A stretch of DNA of 64,000 nucleotides from Bacteroidales bacterium UBA1680 (GTDB taxonomy: Bacteria > Bacteroidota > Bacteroidia > Bacteroidales > UBA932), in contig DCKG01000031.1 in NCBI GenBank assembly GCA_002320605.1, positions 63,519 through 127,518 on the forward strand, given 5' to 3'. The notes under the pieces are model-generated. The model saw only the letters and a program-made list of their open reading frames with translations. It had not been told where the DNA came from and ran no database searches. Below are positions 17,599 to 26,333 of this stretch, one piece after another. The first letter of the stretch is position 1. Every line of letters starts with the position of its first letter. A program made the position numbers and the translations under genes.

Positions 17599-18438
17599 TT
17601 GAGAAAATATTTCTTTGTGTTCTTCCTGGCGCTGGGGTTGAGTCTTAGCGCCCAGGATATTAGCATTTCGTGGAAAACTGTGCCTATGGACGGCTCCAGG
17701 ACTGGCGTCACTGCGTCTAATGCCGATGACGTGACGGAATCCTTGGGATATGTCAAAGGACGTTATTACATTGCGCCGAATGGCCGAAAGTTCAGGGGTT
17801 CCACGAAAAAGGTTGCGAAAATCCTCATAGGAGTGCAGCCAGAGATGGCAGAAGTGAAATCCGTCATCGCATATTCGACTAGGGCCATGGTTCGCAAGTC
17901 GCCCGAGTGCGAGCTTTACGACTGGTTCATAGATGAGGTCATGCGAGCCGTTGAGGACAGCGTAGGACTGAAAGTTGACATAGGTTTTGCCAACAAAGGG
18001 GGAGTGCGGGTGGACATGCCAGCCGGAGCGGTGATGGTTGACGACATCATGTCCATGTTCCCTTTCCGTAATCATCTATATTATGTGGCTCTGCGGGGCA
18101 GAGACGTCAGAGTGATTTTGGAGCAGATGGCTGGGACCACCTGGCAAATAGTCGGTGGCTGCAGGGCTGTGGTTAAAGATGGAAGATTGGTCCAGGCAAC
18201 CGTTGGTGGCGAACCGCTTGACGATGAAAGACTTTACGGCATAGCAACGATAGATTTTCTACTGGATGGCGGAGATGGTTTCCACATTGAGAAGAATGCG
18301 GAAAAGAAGATAATGTGCAACGGCTACATTATAGACACCATGCTTTCTTACGTCAAAGAGCTGACAGCTAAGGGGAAACCGATTGAATACGAGTGCGATG
18401 GAAGAATCAAAATATTCAAAGACGGGAAGGAGCTATGA
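17599..18438 (+). CDS. 5'-nucleotidase C-terminal domain protein (secreted)
   Basis: Corresponds to the substrate-binding C-terminal domain of UshA-type 5'-nucleotidases, without the metallophosphatase part. The signal peptide (about 1-19) ends before QDISISW. The nucleotide-binding motifs ANKGGVRVD (about 133-141) and FLLDGGDGF (about 217-225) are present. The start is TTG at 17599; no in-frame ATG precedes the signal peptide. The catalytic half is the next gene, overlapping by four bases. In UshA the order within one chain is catalytic then binding domain; here the genes are in the opposite order. Probably periplasmic, working with the next protein. Confidence 0.88.
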   Translation: MRKYFFVFFLALGLSLSAQDISISWKTVPMDGSRTGVTASNADDVTESLGYVKGRYYIAPNGRKFRGSTKKVAKILIGVQPEMAEVKSVIAYSTRAMVRKSPECELYDWFIDEVMRAVEDSVGLKVDIGFANKGGVRVDMPAGAVMVDDIMSMFPFRNHLYYVALRGRDVRVILEQMAGTTWQIVGGCRAVVKDGRLVQATVGGEPLDDERLYGIATIDFLLDGGDGFHIEKNAEKKIMCNGYIIDTMLSYVKELTAKGKPIEYECDGRIKIFKDGKEL

Positions 18439-19262
18439 AAAAGATTTTAGGAATATTCTGCATCGCGCTTCTTTCTGCAACCATCGCCTATGGCCAGAGG
18501 GAGCTTACGATAATTCATGTGAACGATACGCACAGCCATCTTGAGCCAATTCGCTCAGGCTCTCAGAAAGGTTTTGGCGGAGTGATTGAGAGGGCTGCTT
18601 TCAGGGATAGCGTGGTCAAGGCTGACGGAAGGAAGAACGTGCTTTTCCTGCACGCAGGCGATTTTTCCCAAGGAACTTCTTATTTCACAGTGCTGAAAGG
18701 TGACGTTGAGATAGACATGATAAATGCCTTGGAATACGACTGCATCACTCTCGGCAATCACGAGCTGGATAACGGAGTGGATGAGCTTGCCAGAAGGGTC
18801 TCAAAGGTGAAGTGTCCTGTGGTGGTCGCCAATTATGATTTCTCCAATCTGGAGCTTGGAAAATACGTAAGGCCGTATGCTATCGTGAAGAAGGCAGGAA
18901 AGAGAATCGGAATCATCGGCCTGATGCCGGACATCAGCACCCTTGTCCCGAAAGAAATCGCCGAACGGATTCCGGCCATCGAGCCTGCTGAGGCAGTGAA
19001 TAAATGGGCTGCGTACCTTAAAAACGTGAAAAAGTGCGACCTGGTGATAGCCCTCACCCACATCGGTTTTTCGATGCCGGCTTTCGATGATCAGGATCTT
19101 GCCAAGGACACACGGAACGTGGACATCGTCATCGGGGGACATTCCCACACGTTCCTCAAAAAGCCTCATTACGAGAAGAATCTGGATGGCAAGGATGTCC
19201 CAATAGTCCAGGATGGCTGCTGGGGGCTTTACTTTGGAGAGATGAAGGTGAGCTTCAATTAA
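18435..19262 (+). CDS. 5'-nucleotidase catalytic-domain metallophosphatase (secreted)
   Basis: The calcineurin-like dinuclear metal phosphatase half of a UshA-type nucleotidase. Signal peptide of about 20 residues (IAYGQ cleavage). Metal ligands are visible in order: HVNDTHSH (about 26-33), HAGDFSQG, TLGNHELD, and ALTHIGF with GGHSHTF. 275 aa covers only the catalytic domain; the nucleotide-binding domain is the preceding gene. Start set at the ATG overlapping the previous stop (ATGA) with GGAG five bases upstream. The stop codon directly abuts the stop of the convergent gene at 19263. Confidence 0.92.
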   Translation: MKKILGIFCIALLSATIAYGQRELTIIHVNDTHSHLEPIRSGSQKGFGGVIERAAFRDSVVKADGRKNVLFLHAGDFSQGTSYFTVLKGDVEIDMINALEYDCITLGNHELDNGVDELARRVSKVKCPVVVANYDFSNLELGKYVRPYAIVKKAGKRIGIIGLMPDISTLVPKEIAERIPAIEPAEAVNKWAAYLKNVKKCDLVIALTHIGFSMPAFDDQDLAKDTRNVDIVIGGHSHTFLKKPHYEKNLDGKDVPIVQDGCWGLYFGEMKVSFN

Positions 19263-21296
19263 TTACTCGAATAGGCCGGAAGCACACTGGTAAAGTGCCT
19301 GGGTCTCTTTCTGCAAAACCGAATCAGAATCTGTCACCTCGATTTGCTCGCCGCCATCGATCCTGAATGCTGTTATTTCGCACATTGGCTGCAATACGAT
19401 TAGAGTACTGTCTTTCAAATAGCCAAGCTGCAAGAAATTAGAGATATATGCCCTTTCCTCAAAGTCGTCCGCTAATATATTCCTGCCGTAGAAATTATCT
19501 TCGGGACGAATATGCAGCATGGAGAGCAGCGTGGGCATCAGGTCTATCTGTGAACAGAGCTTGTCATTTTCAGCGGGAGCAATGAATCCAGGTGAGTAAA
19601 TAAGGGCAGGTATGTGGAAATATTCTAGCTGAGGGCCATTTTCGTTGCTTTTTTCCGAGCCTCTGTCACTGACTACGACGAAAATCGTATTGCTGAACCA
19701 AGGCTTCTGTGAAGCCGCTGTGAAAAATCTATACAGGGCTGCATCGGTGTATTTTACGGCTTCTTTCCGCTCATCTTTTTCTATGAGCCTGCTGCTTGGA
19801 TAGGAATATGGACTGTGGCTTGACAGAGTCAGCACATGCGCAAGGAACGGTTTCCCTAGGTTGGCTCTTTTGTCGGCATATTCAAGGACTTCCTCATAGG
19901 TGTCGTCGTCGCAGGCTCCCATCGAGTTTTCGAAAGATATATCCTGGAAATCTCTTTTCTCTATCATCTCGTAGCCATTTGTTGAGAAATATCTCCTGAG
20001 ATTTGACCTGCGACCGTTTCCGCCATAAATGAATGCAGTCGCATATCCGCTGGCTTGCAGTGCTTTGCCTATGGTTGGAAGACCGGCTGGAACCTTTTTC
20101 TTAAATTTGAAGGCGATGCTCCTTCCCGGTGTCGGGGGAGTGCAGAGCGTGAGCGCATCGATTCCTTTAGACATCGAAGGCCCGCTTGCGAACATGTTCT
20201 TGAAATAAAGGCTCTCTTTTGCCAATGACTCTAAAAATGGGCATAGACCTTCGTCAATATATTCATGATTTATGCTTTCTAGAGTTATCAGCACTATGTT
20301 CTTTGGAATTGCAGCTGTTGAGTCGGGGGCGTTCAGACCCTTCGCAAGCAGTTCTTCTGCAGTCTTCTGAGCTTGCATCGTTGGAATGGCAGGGTAGAAT
20401 CGGTAATATTCAAGCTTCCCACTTTTGTAGGCTTCAATCAAGTTCCAGATACCATTTTCTTGCAGCTGAGTGGCAGCAGCGCTGGTATTGCTGATTTTCC
20501 GGCTGCTGAAGTCCAGCCATTTCAGGCTGCCGAATCCGAGCATTGCATACAGCACCAGCATCGCCATCATATTCGAGAAGCCCATGTTGCTGGATTCTCC
20601 GATGCTGTATTTCCTGAACATCTTCCATGTCACGAAGATGGCTATGAGAGTCAGCGCAATTGCCAAAGGAATTACAGGATAGGCATCCAGCACGGCTCTC
20701 AAGGCACTTTCAGAGTAAAACAGGCGGTCTACGGCAATGAAATTGTACCTTACGCCGAATTTATGCCAGTACATGCTCTCGCAAAGCACGTTCACTATGC
20801 CGACAAGCACGTAACAAAATTCTACGAGAGTGAGCGTCAGGACTCTCCATGCATTCCTTATCTGAGGAACGAAGAATTTTATGCAGAAACCGACCAGAAG
20901 CGTTGAAGTAACTATCTTCGCAAGATTCGTCACCAATGGCGCATACGAAGAGAAGAAATTCTCTGGGTAAAACGAATATGCTGTAGCGGCGGTCAGGATG
21001 ATTATAATAAGCCACCCTAAGCCTTTCTTGTATTTTACGTCATTAAGGAATATGTAGATGGCGAATGCTGGTGCTAAGGATAGGATTGCGAAGCAGGCAT
21101 CGTTCAGAATTCCGAGGCCGAATACTTCTATCCAGCCAATGAAACCAGTATTTATGCTTTCAGGACTTATCAGAGCAAGGATAATCCTAGTTATGGCACC
21201 TAGCACGACCGAGAACAGAATTATTTTCGGAGCCAGAAGCCTCATCCAATCGAAGACCTTGCGAGTCTCTTGCCTGTAATCCTCGTAGCTTATCAT
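19263..21296 (-). CDS. LTA synthase-like/phosphoglycerol transferase family membrane enzyme
   Basis: A polytopic membrane protein with a sulfatase/alkaline-phosphatase-fold extracytoplasmic domain. About five transmembrane helices lie within the first 270 residues. The catalytic domain begins at about 335 with NIVLITLESINHEY (metal-binding Glu), then SKGIDALTLC where the nucleophile Thr/Ser is expected, VVVSDRGSEKS (metal Asp) and later IPALIYSPGF. Relatives transfer phosphoglycerol or phosphoethanolamine to envelope glycans or lipids; the acceptor is unknown here. The first ATG at 21296 is chosen over a GTG three codons earlier. A -7 box at 21326-21319 drives it, divergent from the GH2 gene. 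Confidence 0.87.
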   Translation of the reverse strand: MISYEDYRQETRKVFDWMRLLAPKIILFSVVLGAITRIILALISPESINTGFIGWIEVFGLGILNDACFAILSLAPAFAIYIFLNDVKYKKGLGWLIIIILTAATAYSFYPENFFSSYAPLVTNLAKIVTSTLLVGFCIKFFVPQIRNAWRVLTLTLVEFCYVLVGIVNVLCESMYWHKFGVRYNFIAVDRLFYSESALRAVLDAYPVIPLAIALTLIAIFVTWKMFRKYSIGESSNMGFSNMMAMLVLYAMLGFGSLKWLDFSSRKISNTSAAATQLQENGIWNLIEAYKSGKLEYYRFYPAIPTMQAQKTAEELLAKGLNAPDSTAAIPKNIVLITLESINHEYIDEGLCPFLESLAKESLYFKNMFASGPSMSKGIDALTLCTPPTPGRSIAFKFKKKVPAGLPTIGKALQASGYATAFIYGGNGRRSNLRRYFSTNGYEMIEKRDFQDISFENSMGACDDDTYEEVLEYADKRANLGKPFLAHVLTLSSHSPYSYPSSRLIEKDERKEAVKYTDAALYRFFTAASQKPWFSNTIFVVVSDRGSEKSNENGPQLEYFHIPALIYSPGFIAPAENDKLCSQIDLMPTLLSMLHIRPEDNFYGRNILADDFEERAYISNFLQLGYLKDSTLIVLQPMCEITAFRIDGGEQIEVTDSDSVLQKETQALYQCASGLFE

Positions 21297-21318
21297 GAAG
21301 AACACATTTATTCGCTAG

Positions 21319-21326
21319 CAAAATTA
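21319..21326 (-). promoter_or_regulatory. -7 box of the LTA synthase-like gene
   Basis: TAATTTTG on the minus strand, 22 bases before the ATG at 21296, fits TAnnTTTG. Confidence 0.55.
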
Positions 21327-21347
21327 AGGAATTCGATTGATTATTAC

Positions 21348-21355
21348 TAAATTTG
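21348..21355 (+). promoter_or_regulatory. -7 box of the GH2 gene
   Basis: TAAATTTG fits TAnnTTTG and lies 30 bases before the GH2 start; it is divergent from the box at 21319-21326. Confidence 0.55.
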
Positions 21356-21385
21356 CCAATTCTAAAATGAAAAGAAAAACAACGA

Positions 21386-23482
21386 ATGAGAAGAAATATC
21401 TTATTTGCCGCTATCCTGGCAATGTTTTCTGCTATTTCAGCTAATGCGCAGATTCGTGGTTTAAGGCAGGTTGAATTGAAGGACTGGCAGTTCAGCAAAG
21501 ATGGAATCTCATGGGAGGACGTGACGATTCCTCATTCCTACAATGCCGTGGATGGTCATTCGAAGGCATATTACCGTGGTGAAGCAACATACAAGACCGA
21601 ATTCAGGGTGAATGACGCTAAAGCTGACCATTTCCTTGTGTTTGAAGGAGCGGCTCAGAAGGCGATAGTGAAAGTGAATGGCGTTCAGGTCGCCGACCAT
21701 AGGGGAGGCTACACCGCATTTCCCGTGAATATTACTGAAGCTATCAAGAAAGGCATTAATAAGGTTGAAGTTTTCTGCGACAACAAGAGGGACCTTGATA
21801 TCATTCCGGTCGAGTCAGATTTCAATAAGAATGGCGGGCTGCATAATCCCGTGTACCTTGTCCAGATGGAGAAAGCTTATTTCTCGCCTGAATCCTACGG
21901 TCTATACCGTATGAGAGTCGAGACACCTGAAGTGGCTCCGAATAAGGTTGCGACAGTGGTTAAGACTAAGGTCATGAACACCAGCAATCGTGGCATTACG
22001 GTGAACGTCAGAACTCAGCTCATCGAGGCGGACGGAAGCCTAGGGTATCAGGCTGATCGTAAGGTCGATATTAAGGCATTCTCTGAATATGATTACAGGC
22101 ATGAATTCATAGTGTCCGGCCTGCATCTCTGGAACGGAGTCAAGGATCCTTACCTGTACACGGTCAGGGTCGAGCTTTTCGAGGGGAAAAGAATGCTAGA
22201 TATTGCGGAGACGAAGGTAGGCTACCGTTATTACCGGATGGATCCGGAGAACGGATTCTACCTGAACGGCAGGCCATATCCGCTTCGAGGGGTGGCCATG
22301 CATCAGGACATGGATGGCAAGGCCACGGCTCTGACTCATGATGATTACCGTCGGGATTACCGTATGATCAAAGAATTAGGGGCTAATTTCCTTCGGCTGG
22401 CTCATTATCCGCATAATGATTTCTCTTATCAGCAGGCGGATTCTCTCGGCATAATAGTCCAGACTGAGATTCCATGGGTGAATGTCTGTGGAGTCAATGC
22501 CAGGCAGGCATATTTCAACAACATCCACGATCAGATGGAAGAGATGATTAACAATCTGTTCAATCATCCTAGCATCTGTTTCTGGGGTATGTGGAATGAG
22601 CTAGACTCCTGGGGGAACAACGATTCCCTCCAGGGCGGATTCGATGCCGATGCTGTCGTTTACCAGACTGGGAAGCTTTATGAGTTCGCTAAGTCACTTG
22701 ATCCTTGGAGGTATGTTGGCGTGTCTGACGACTCTGTCGTCAAGCGCCCTGGATACACAGGCCTTAAGGTGGATTATCTCTCGGAAAATCGCTACAATGG
22801 CTGGTACTATGATGCTGGCAACTTAGATGCTTTCTCAAAAGATATGGAAGAGGTTCATAAAAAGATGGGGGTAACCAATGTATCTGAATATGGAGCCGGC
22901 ATTAATCCATTCTCCCATGTCTGGGATCCTGCCAGGGTGAAGAAAGATGATGCTTGCCACTTTGAGGAATTCGGGAATATGTTCCATGAATCTTACTGGC
23001 GTCAGATTCGCCAGATGCCTTGGCTGAATTTTACATCCGCATGGGTATTGTTCGACTTTCCCGTTTCAGGTCGTCAAGAAGGCTATATGGATTCTGACAA
23101 TGGAGAAACTTTCAAGGAAAACCCTGCCCGCAAGTATATGAACGACAAGGGCCTCGTGACTCGTGACCGCCAAACGAAGAAGGACGTATTCTATTTCTAT
23201 AAATCGCTTTGGAATAAGTCGGAGACCACGGTGTATTTCACCAGCCGCCGATTGAAATATTATCCTGCCGGCGAGGACCTGCATCTTAAAGTTTACAGCA
23301 ACGCCAGGACACTAACCCTCTATCAGAACGGACGTCAAGTCGAGAGAATGAAAGGCTCCGGTGAGTCCACCCGCGTTATTTGGCAGTTCGCCCCACTCCG
23401 CCTCAAGACCGACCAAGATACTTTCAAAGTCGTTGCTGACGACGGCACCACCGACGAAATCACCCTTTCCAGGCTGAGGTAG
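21386..23482 (+). CDS. GH2-family glycosidase (beta-galactosidase/beta-glucuronidase-like)
   Basis: A secreted family GH2 enzyme. The signal peptide ends at about residue 21 (ISANAQ). The N-terminal jelly-roll (sugar-binding) domain has PHSYNAVDGHSKAYYRG, an immunoglobulin-like domain spans about 175-285, and the TIM barrel begins with RGVAMHQDM. The acid/base Glu is in WGMWNELDSWG (about residue 406) and the nucleophile Glu in NVSEYGAG (about 496). 698 aa. Members act on beta-galactosides, beta-glucuronides or beta-mannosides, and sequence alone does not decide. No SusC/D pair is adjacent. Confidence 0.92.
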   Translation: MRRNILFAAILAMFSAISANAQIRGLRQVELKDWQFSKDGISWEDVTIPHSYNAVDGHSKAYYRGEATYKTEFRVNDAKADHFLVFEGAAQKAIVKVNGVQVADHRGGYTAFPVNITEAIKKGINKVEVFCDNKRDLDIIPVESDFNKNGGLHNPVYLVQMEKAYFSPESYGLYRMRVETPEVAPNKVATVVKTKVMNTSNRGITVNVRTQLIEADGSLGYQADRKVDIKAFSEYDYRHEFIVSGLHLWNGVKDPYLYTVRVELFEGKRMLDIAETKVGYRYYRMDPENGFYLNGRPYPLRGVAMHQDMDGKATALTHDDYRRDYRMIKELGANFLRLAHYPHNDFSYQQADSLGIIVQTEIPWVNVCGVNARQAYFNNIHDQMEEMINNLFNHPSICFWGMWNELDSWGNNDSLQGGFDADAVVYQTGKLYEFAKSLDPWRYVGVSDDSVVKRPGYTGLKVDYLSENRYNGWYYDAGNLDAFSKDMEEVHKKMGVTNVSEYGAGINPFSHVWDPARVKKDDACHFEEFGNMFHESYWRQIRQMPWLNFTSAWVLFDFPVSGRQEGYMDSDNGETFKENPARKYMNDKGLVTRDRQTKKDVFYFYKSLWNKSETTVYFTSRRLKYYPAGEDLHLKVYSNARTLTLYQNGRQVERMKGSGESTRVIWQFAPLRLKTDQDTFKVVADDGTTDEITLSRLR

Positions 23483-23976
23483 ATATCCGATTGCCAACTT
23501 TCTGTACGCTTTTCTTTGATGAAATGTGTGCATGTTTAGATAACTAAGCTCTTTTCAATATTCCAAAAACATTGTTCTGCCAATCTTTCGTTGATGCTTC
23601 AATAGAATGAAGTGTCAAGAGAGGTTGGGGACAGGGATCCACCTCGTCATCCTGAACTCGTTTCATGATCTAGGGTTCGCAAGAATAGATTCAGCTTCAA
23701 TCCCGGATGACGAGAGAAGAGCGAATGCGCTTTCTCACGCCATCCTGCGACCAATGCTTGGAGTTCAGTCCGAATGCTTTTGCCGAGCGAACCGATGCCA
23801 TGTACGAGGCTCTCCAGCGTGGCACGCCATGCGAACACCCAATATGACATCATGGGGGTGGCATTTTTCGGCATATCCTTTACATAAAAATAAAAATTTC
23901 TGTTTCTTTAATCGGAATTTACGTTTTTGTCATAAATTTCCGTTTACTCGAGCTACCTTGCCCAAAAATGAGGAGC
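23483..23976. other. Intergenic region with palindromic repeat
   Basis: Nearly 500 bases without a convincing gene. It holds the second palindromic repeat (23643-23714). A 75-codon minus-strand frame (23874-23647) runs through that repeat; it shows no known motif and is not called. The AT-rich stretch 23885-23950 probably contains the promoter of the nuclease gene downstream. Confidence 0.5.
23643..23714. repeat. Palindromic interspersed repeat, copy 2
   Basis: CTCGTCATCC at 23643-23652 is inverted as GGATGACGAG at 23705-23714. The inner arms are imperfect and the centre contains GGTTCGCAAGAATAGATTCAG. The layout and arms match the repeat at 454-521. Confidence 0.7.
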
Positions 23977-24984
23977 ATGGAGAATTTCAAAGGAAGATGC
24001 AAAGGCCGTAAGAAACAGGTAAGGGAAAAAAGGATGCTGCAGAGGTATGCCGACGTAATCAGTGACACGGTGTTCAAGCGGCTCTTCGGGGATGAAAAGT
24101 TTCCCGACTTGCTGCTTTATCTGCTCCGTCATCTTATCCCGGAGCGTAAGATAAGTTCGATAGTCTACACGTCACAGGAGCACCAGAGCGCTATCCCGGA
24201 AGGTCATGGCATTCGTGTCGACGTTGAATGTTATGAGTCGGAAACTGGAGCTAGGTTTGCGGTGGAGATGCAGGCGCTAAGGACGGAGCATTTCCACGAC
24301 AGACTCCTTTTGTATTCTACGTATATCATTCAGGAGCAGCACGATGTCGGGGTCGGTATTTCCTTGGAAGAAATTCGGAACCGTGAAAAAGAGGAAAAAT
24401 ATTCCTATGCTCCATCGTATGTCATCGCATTAATGAATTATGATGACAACAAGAGCTCTGTAGAGATTAAGCATGAGTATGCCATCACTGATCTGGGCGA
24501 CAGGCATCTGATGACTGATAAGATAAAGTATATCACGTTGGAGCTTCCGAAGTACCATGAGCCGATTGACTCACCTGCTGCGACTGTGCTTGATAAGTTT
24601 TGTTATGCCTTGCACAACATGACCACTTTCGATAAAAGGCCGAAGTATCTGGAAGGGAAGTTTTTCGAGATGTTGTTTGAACGGGCGGAAATTGCTAAAT
24701 TTACTCCTCAAGAAGTAATGAAATACGAGAGAGATATGCTGACACAATGGGATATAGATGATCTGCGGGAGACCGTGCGTCACGAAGCACGTGCAGAGGG
24801 TCTTGCCGAAGGACGAGCCGAAGGACGAGCCGAAGGACTCATAAAAGGAATCGATAAGGGAAGGTCAGAAAGCCTGGCAATGGTTGCGCGAAATTTGCTG
24901 AAATCCGGCATGAAACCGGATGATGTAGCAGATAATACAACGCTCAGCATTGAGAAAGTTCTTGAAATTCAGAAAAATCTTTAG
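23977..24984 (+). CDS. Rpn-family/PD-(D/E)XK nuclease-type putative transposase
   Basis: Belongs to the PD-(D/E)XK nuclease-family transposase/Rpn group (PF12784-like), widespread and multicopy in Bacteroidota. The core reads VISDTVFKRLFG (about 25-36), RVDVECYESETGARFAVEMQ (catalytic Asp, then E-x-Q), and HFHDRLLLYST. The C terminus has the usual coiled, charged tail with EGRAEGRAEGL-type repeats and a DDVADNTTLSIEKVLEIQ helix-turn-helix-like end. E. coli Rpn proteins promote RecA-independent recombination. Start at 23977 has AGGAGC just upstream; ATGs at 23968 and 24034 are alternatives. The palindromic repeat 260 bases upstream may reflect mobility. Confidence 0.85.
   Translation: MENFKGRCKGRKKQVREKRMLQRYADVISDTVFKRLFGDEKFPDLLLYLLRHLIPERKISSIVYTSQEHQSAIPEGHGIRVDVECYESETGARFAVEMQALRTEHFHDRLLLYSTYIIQEQHDVGVGISLEEIRNREKEEKYSYAPSYVIALMNYDDNKSSVEIKHEYAITDLGDRHLMTDKIKYITLELPKYHEPIDSPAATVLDKFCYALHNMTTFDKRPKYLEGKFFEMLFERAEIAKFTPQEVMKYERDMLTQWDIDDLRETVRHEARAEGLAEGRAEGRAEGLIKGIDKGRSESLAMVARNLLKSGMKPDDVADNTTLSIEKVLEIQKNL
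24805..24840 (+). repeat. Twelve-base tandem repeat within the nuclease gene
   Basis: Three head-to-tail copies of GCCGAAGGACGA (the last diverges at its end), encoding Ala-Glu-Gly-Arg units in the C-terminal tail. Confidence 0.8.
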
Positions 24985-25051
24985 TGTTAAGTCTTATTCT
25001 TGGTTACTGAATGCCATGCATTTAAAAATCATCACGTATCAGGGCAGTGCC

Positions 25052-26272
25052 TCAATTACTCTCTTGTTTAGGAATATTCCTGCTGGAAGGCAGCAGGGCA
25101 ATCAGGTAGCCGATGAGAGCGACTCCGATTACCGTGGCTAGGATGTCGGTCCATTGAAGAATCACAGGATAAGCATTCACGAGGAAGTTCCCTGGCATCT
25201 TTATGAAGCCGAACCTCTGCTGCAGAAGAGCAAAGGCTATGCCCACGACAAGGCCGGCGGCCAGCCCAGACAACGATATCAGCCACCCTTCCAGAGTGAA
25301 TATATTCCTAATCAATTTATCCGTTGCGCCCATGCTGCGATAGGTCTCGATGTCATTCTTCTTTTCAATGATGAGCATCGTGAGGCTGCCGAAGACATTG
25401 AAAGCTATTATGATGATTATGAATATGAGTATGAGGAAAATCGCTGCCTTTTCGTAGCGCATCATCTTGTACAGGGAAGTGTTCTGCTGGAAGCGGTCCT
25501 GAACCATGAAATCTGTCCCGAGGGTTTTCTTGATATTCTTGATCTCTTTTCGCACGGCCTTCTCGGATGGACTCTCAAGCCTTATTTCCAAGGCGGAGAT
25601 TTCCTTATCGTAGGCAAGCAGTTCCCTCATCACCTCAATAGGAAGCAGCACCAGCTCATCGTCAACACTCTGATTCACAGTGAATATTCCGGATGGCTTA
25701 ACCCTGACAGTTTTAATGGACGCCATCGGATTAACCAACGAGATCTTCTTGTCCCTCATCGGAAAGAAGAGTTCTGCTTTCGAAAGGAAATTTGTGTTTA
25801 TCCCAAGCCTGTTCGCAACCCCCAGGCCCGCAACCATCTGTGGCAGTTCTCCCTTGTGCAATGCGAAATTGCCTTGAACGATGTTGCCTGGCAGGGGCGA
25901 GCTGGCTTCATATTCAAGATCGACGCCTTTCGCCTTCGCAACGCTCTGGTGTCCTTCATAATCTATGAACACATTCTCTTGCAGCACTTGGCTGATGCTA
26001 CTGACGGCGGGGGCTTTCCAAAGTTTTTCAATCGCCGTGGAATCTGGCTGGAAAACCTTTCCTTTAGCAGGGGAGACAAGTATGTCCGGTTCCACGTTGC
26101 TCAGCGTGGATTTCACCAGCTCGTCGAAGCCGTTGTAGATCGAGAGAATGATTATCAGGGCCGCTGTGCCGATAGCCATGCCGATGGCACTTATCGCCGA
26201 GATGATGTTGATCACGTTGTGTGACTTCTTGGCGAAAAGGTAACGCCTGGCTATGAAAAATGGCAGATTCAT
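25052..26272 (-). CDS. LolC/LolE-type ABC permease (FtsX-like, lipoprotein release)
   Basis: Inner-membrane permease of the lipoprotein-releasing or MacB/FtsX-like family. The N-terminal motif FIARRYLFAKKSHNVINIISAISAIG is typical of LolC/E; helix 1 covers about 21-45. A periplasmic domain (about 50-265) follows, then three C-terminal helices, with the FtsX pattern YRSMGATDKLIRNIFTLEGW between helices 2 and 3. About 406 aa, the usual size. Start set at 26272 (MNLPFFIARRY), which matches the family; an open frame upstream has no support. No ATPase gene is adjacent, as often seen. A TATCTTTG box ends six bases before the ATG. Confidence 0.9.
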   Translation of the reverse strand: MNLPFFIARRYLFAKKSHNVINIISAISAIGMAIGTAALIIILSIYNGFDELVKSTLSNVEPDILVSPAKGKVFQPDSTAIEKLWKAPAVSSISQVLQENVFIDYEGHQSVAKAKGVDLEYEASSPLPGNIVQGNFALHKGELPQMVAGLGVANRLGINTNFLSKAELFFPMRDKKISLVNPMASIKTVRVKPSGIFTVNQSVDDELVLLPIEVMRELLAYDKEISALEIRLESPSEKAVRKEIKNIKKTLGTDFMVQDRFQQNTSLYKMMRYEKAAIFLILIFIIIIIAFNVFGSLTMLIIEKKNDIETYRSMGATDKLIRNIFTLEGWLISLSGLAAGLVVGIAFALLQQRFGFIKMPGNFLVNAYPVILQWTDILATVIGVALIGYLIALLPSSRNIPKQESN

Positions 26273-26278
26273 ACTTCG

Positions 26279-26286
26279 CAAAGATA
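26279..26286 (-). promoter_or_regulatory. -7 box of the LolC/E-type gene, leaderless arrangement
   Basis: TATCTTTG on the minus strand is a perfect TAnnTTTG box. Only six bases separate it from the ATG at 26272, which would place the transcription start at the start codon. Confidence 0.6.
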
Positions 26287-26319
26287 GAGAAATTTTATAC
26301 GATTCTCTTCGATTATGGC

Positions 26320-26327
26320 TATCTTTA
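26320..26327 (+). promoter_or_regulatory. Candidate -7 box of rmuC
   Basis: TATCTTTA fits TAnnTTTG with one mismatch and ends six bases before the ATG at 26334. Confidence 0.45.
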
Positions 26328-26333
26328 TATCCC

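Noticed and set aside
23647..23874. 75-codon minus-strand frame
   Set aside because: It reads through the palindromic repeat at 23643-23714, has no identifiable domain and no promoter; probably chance.
25154..26224. 356-codon plus-strand open frame
   Set aside because: It lies wholly opposite the LolC/E-type permease gene, which has clear family motifs; the plus-strand product has no recognisable domain and an odd His/Tyr-rich composition.
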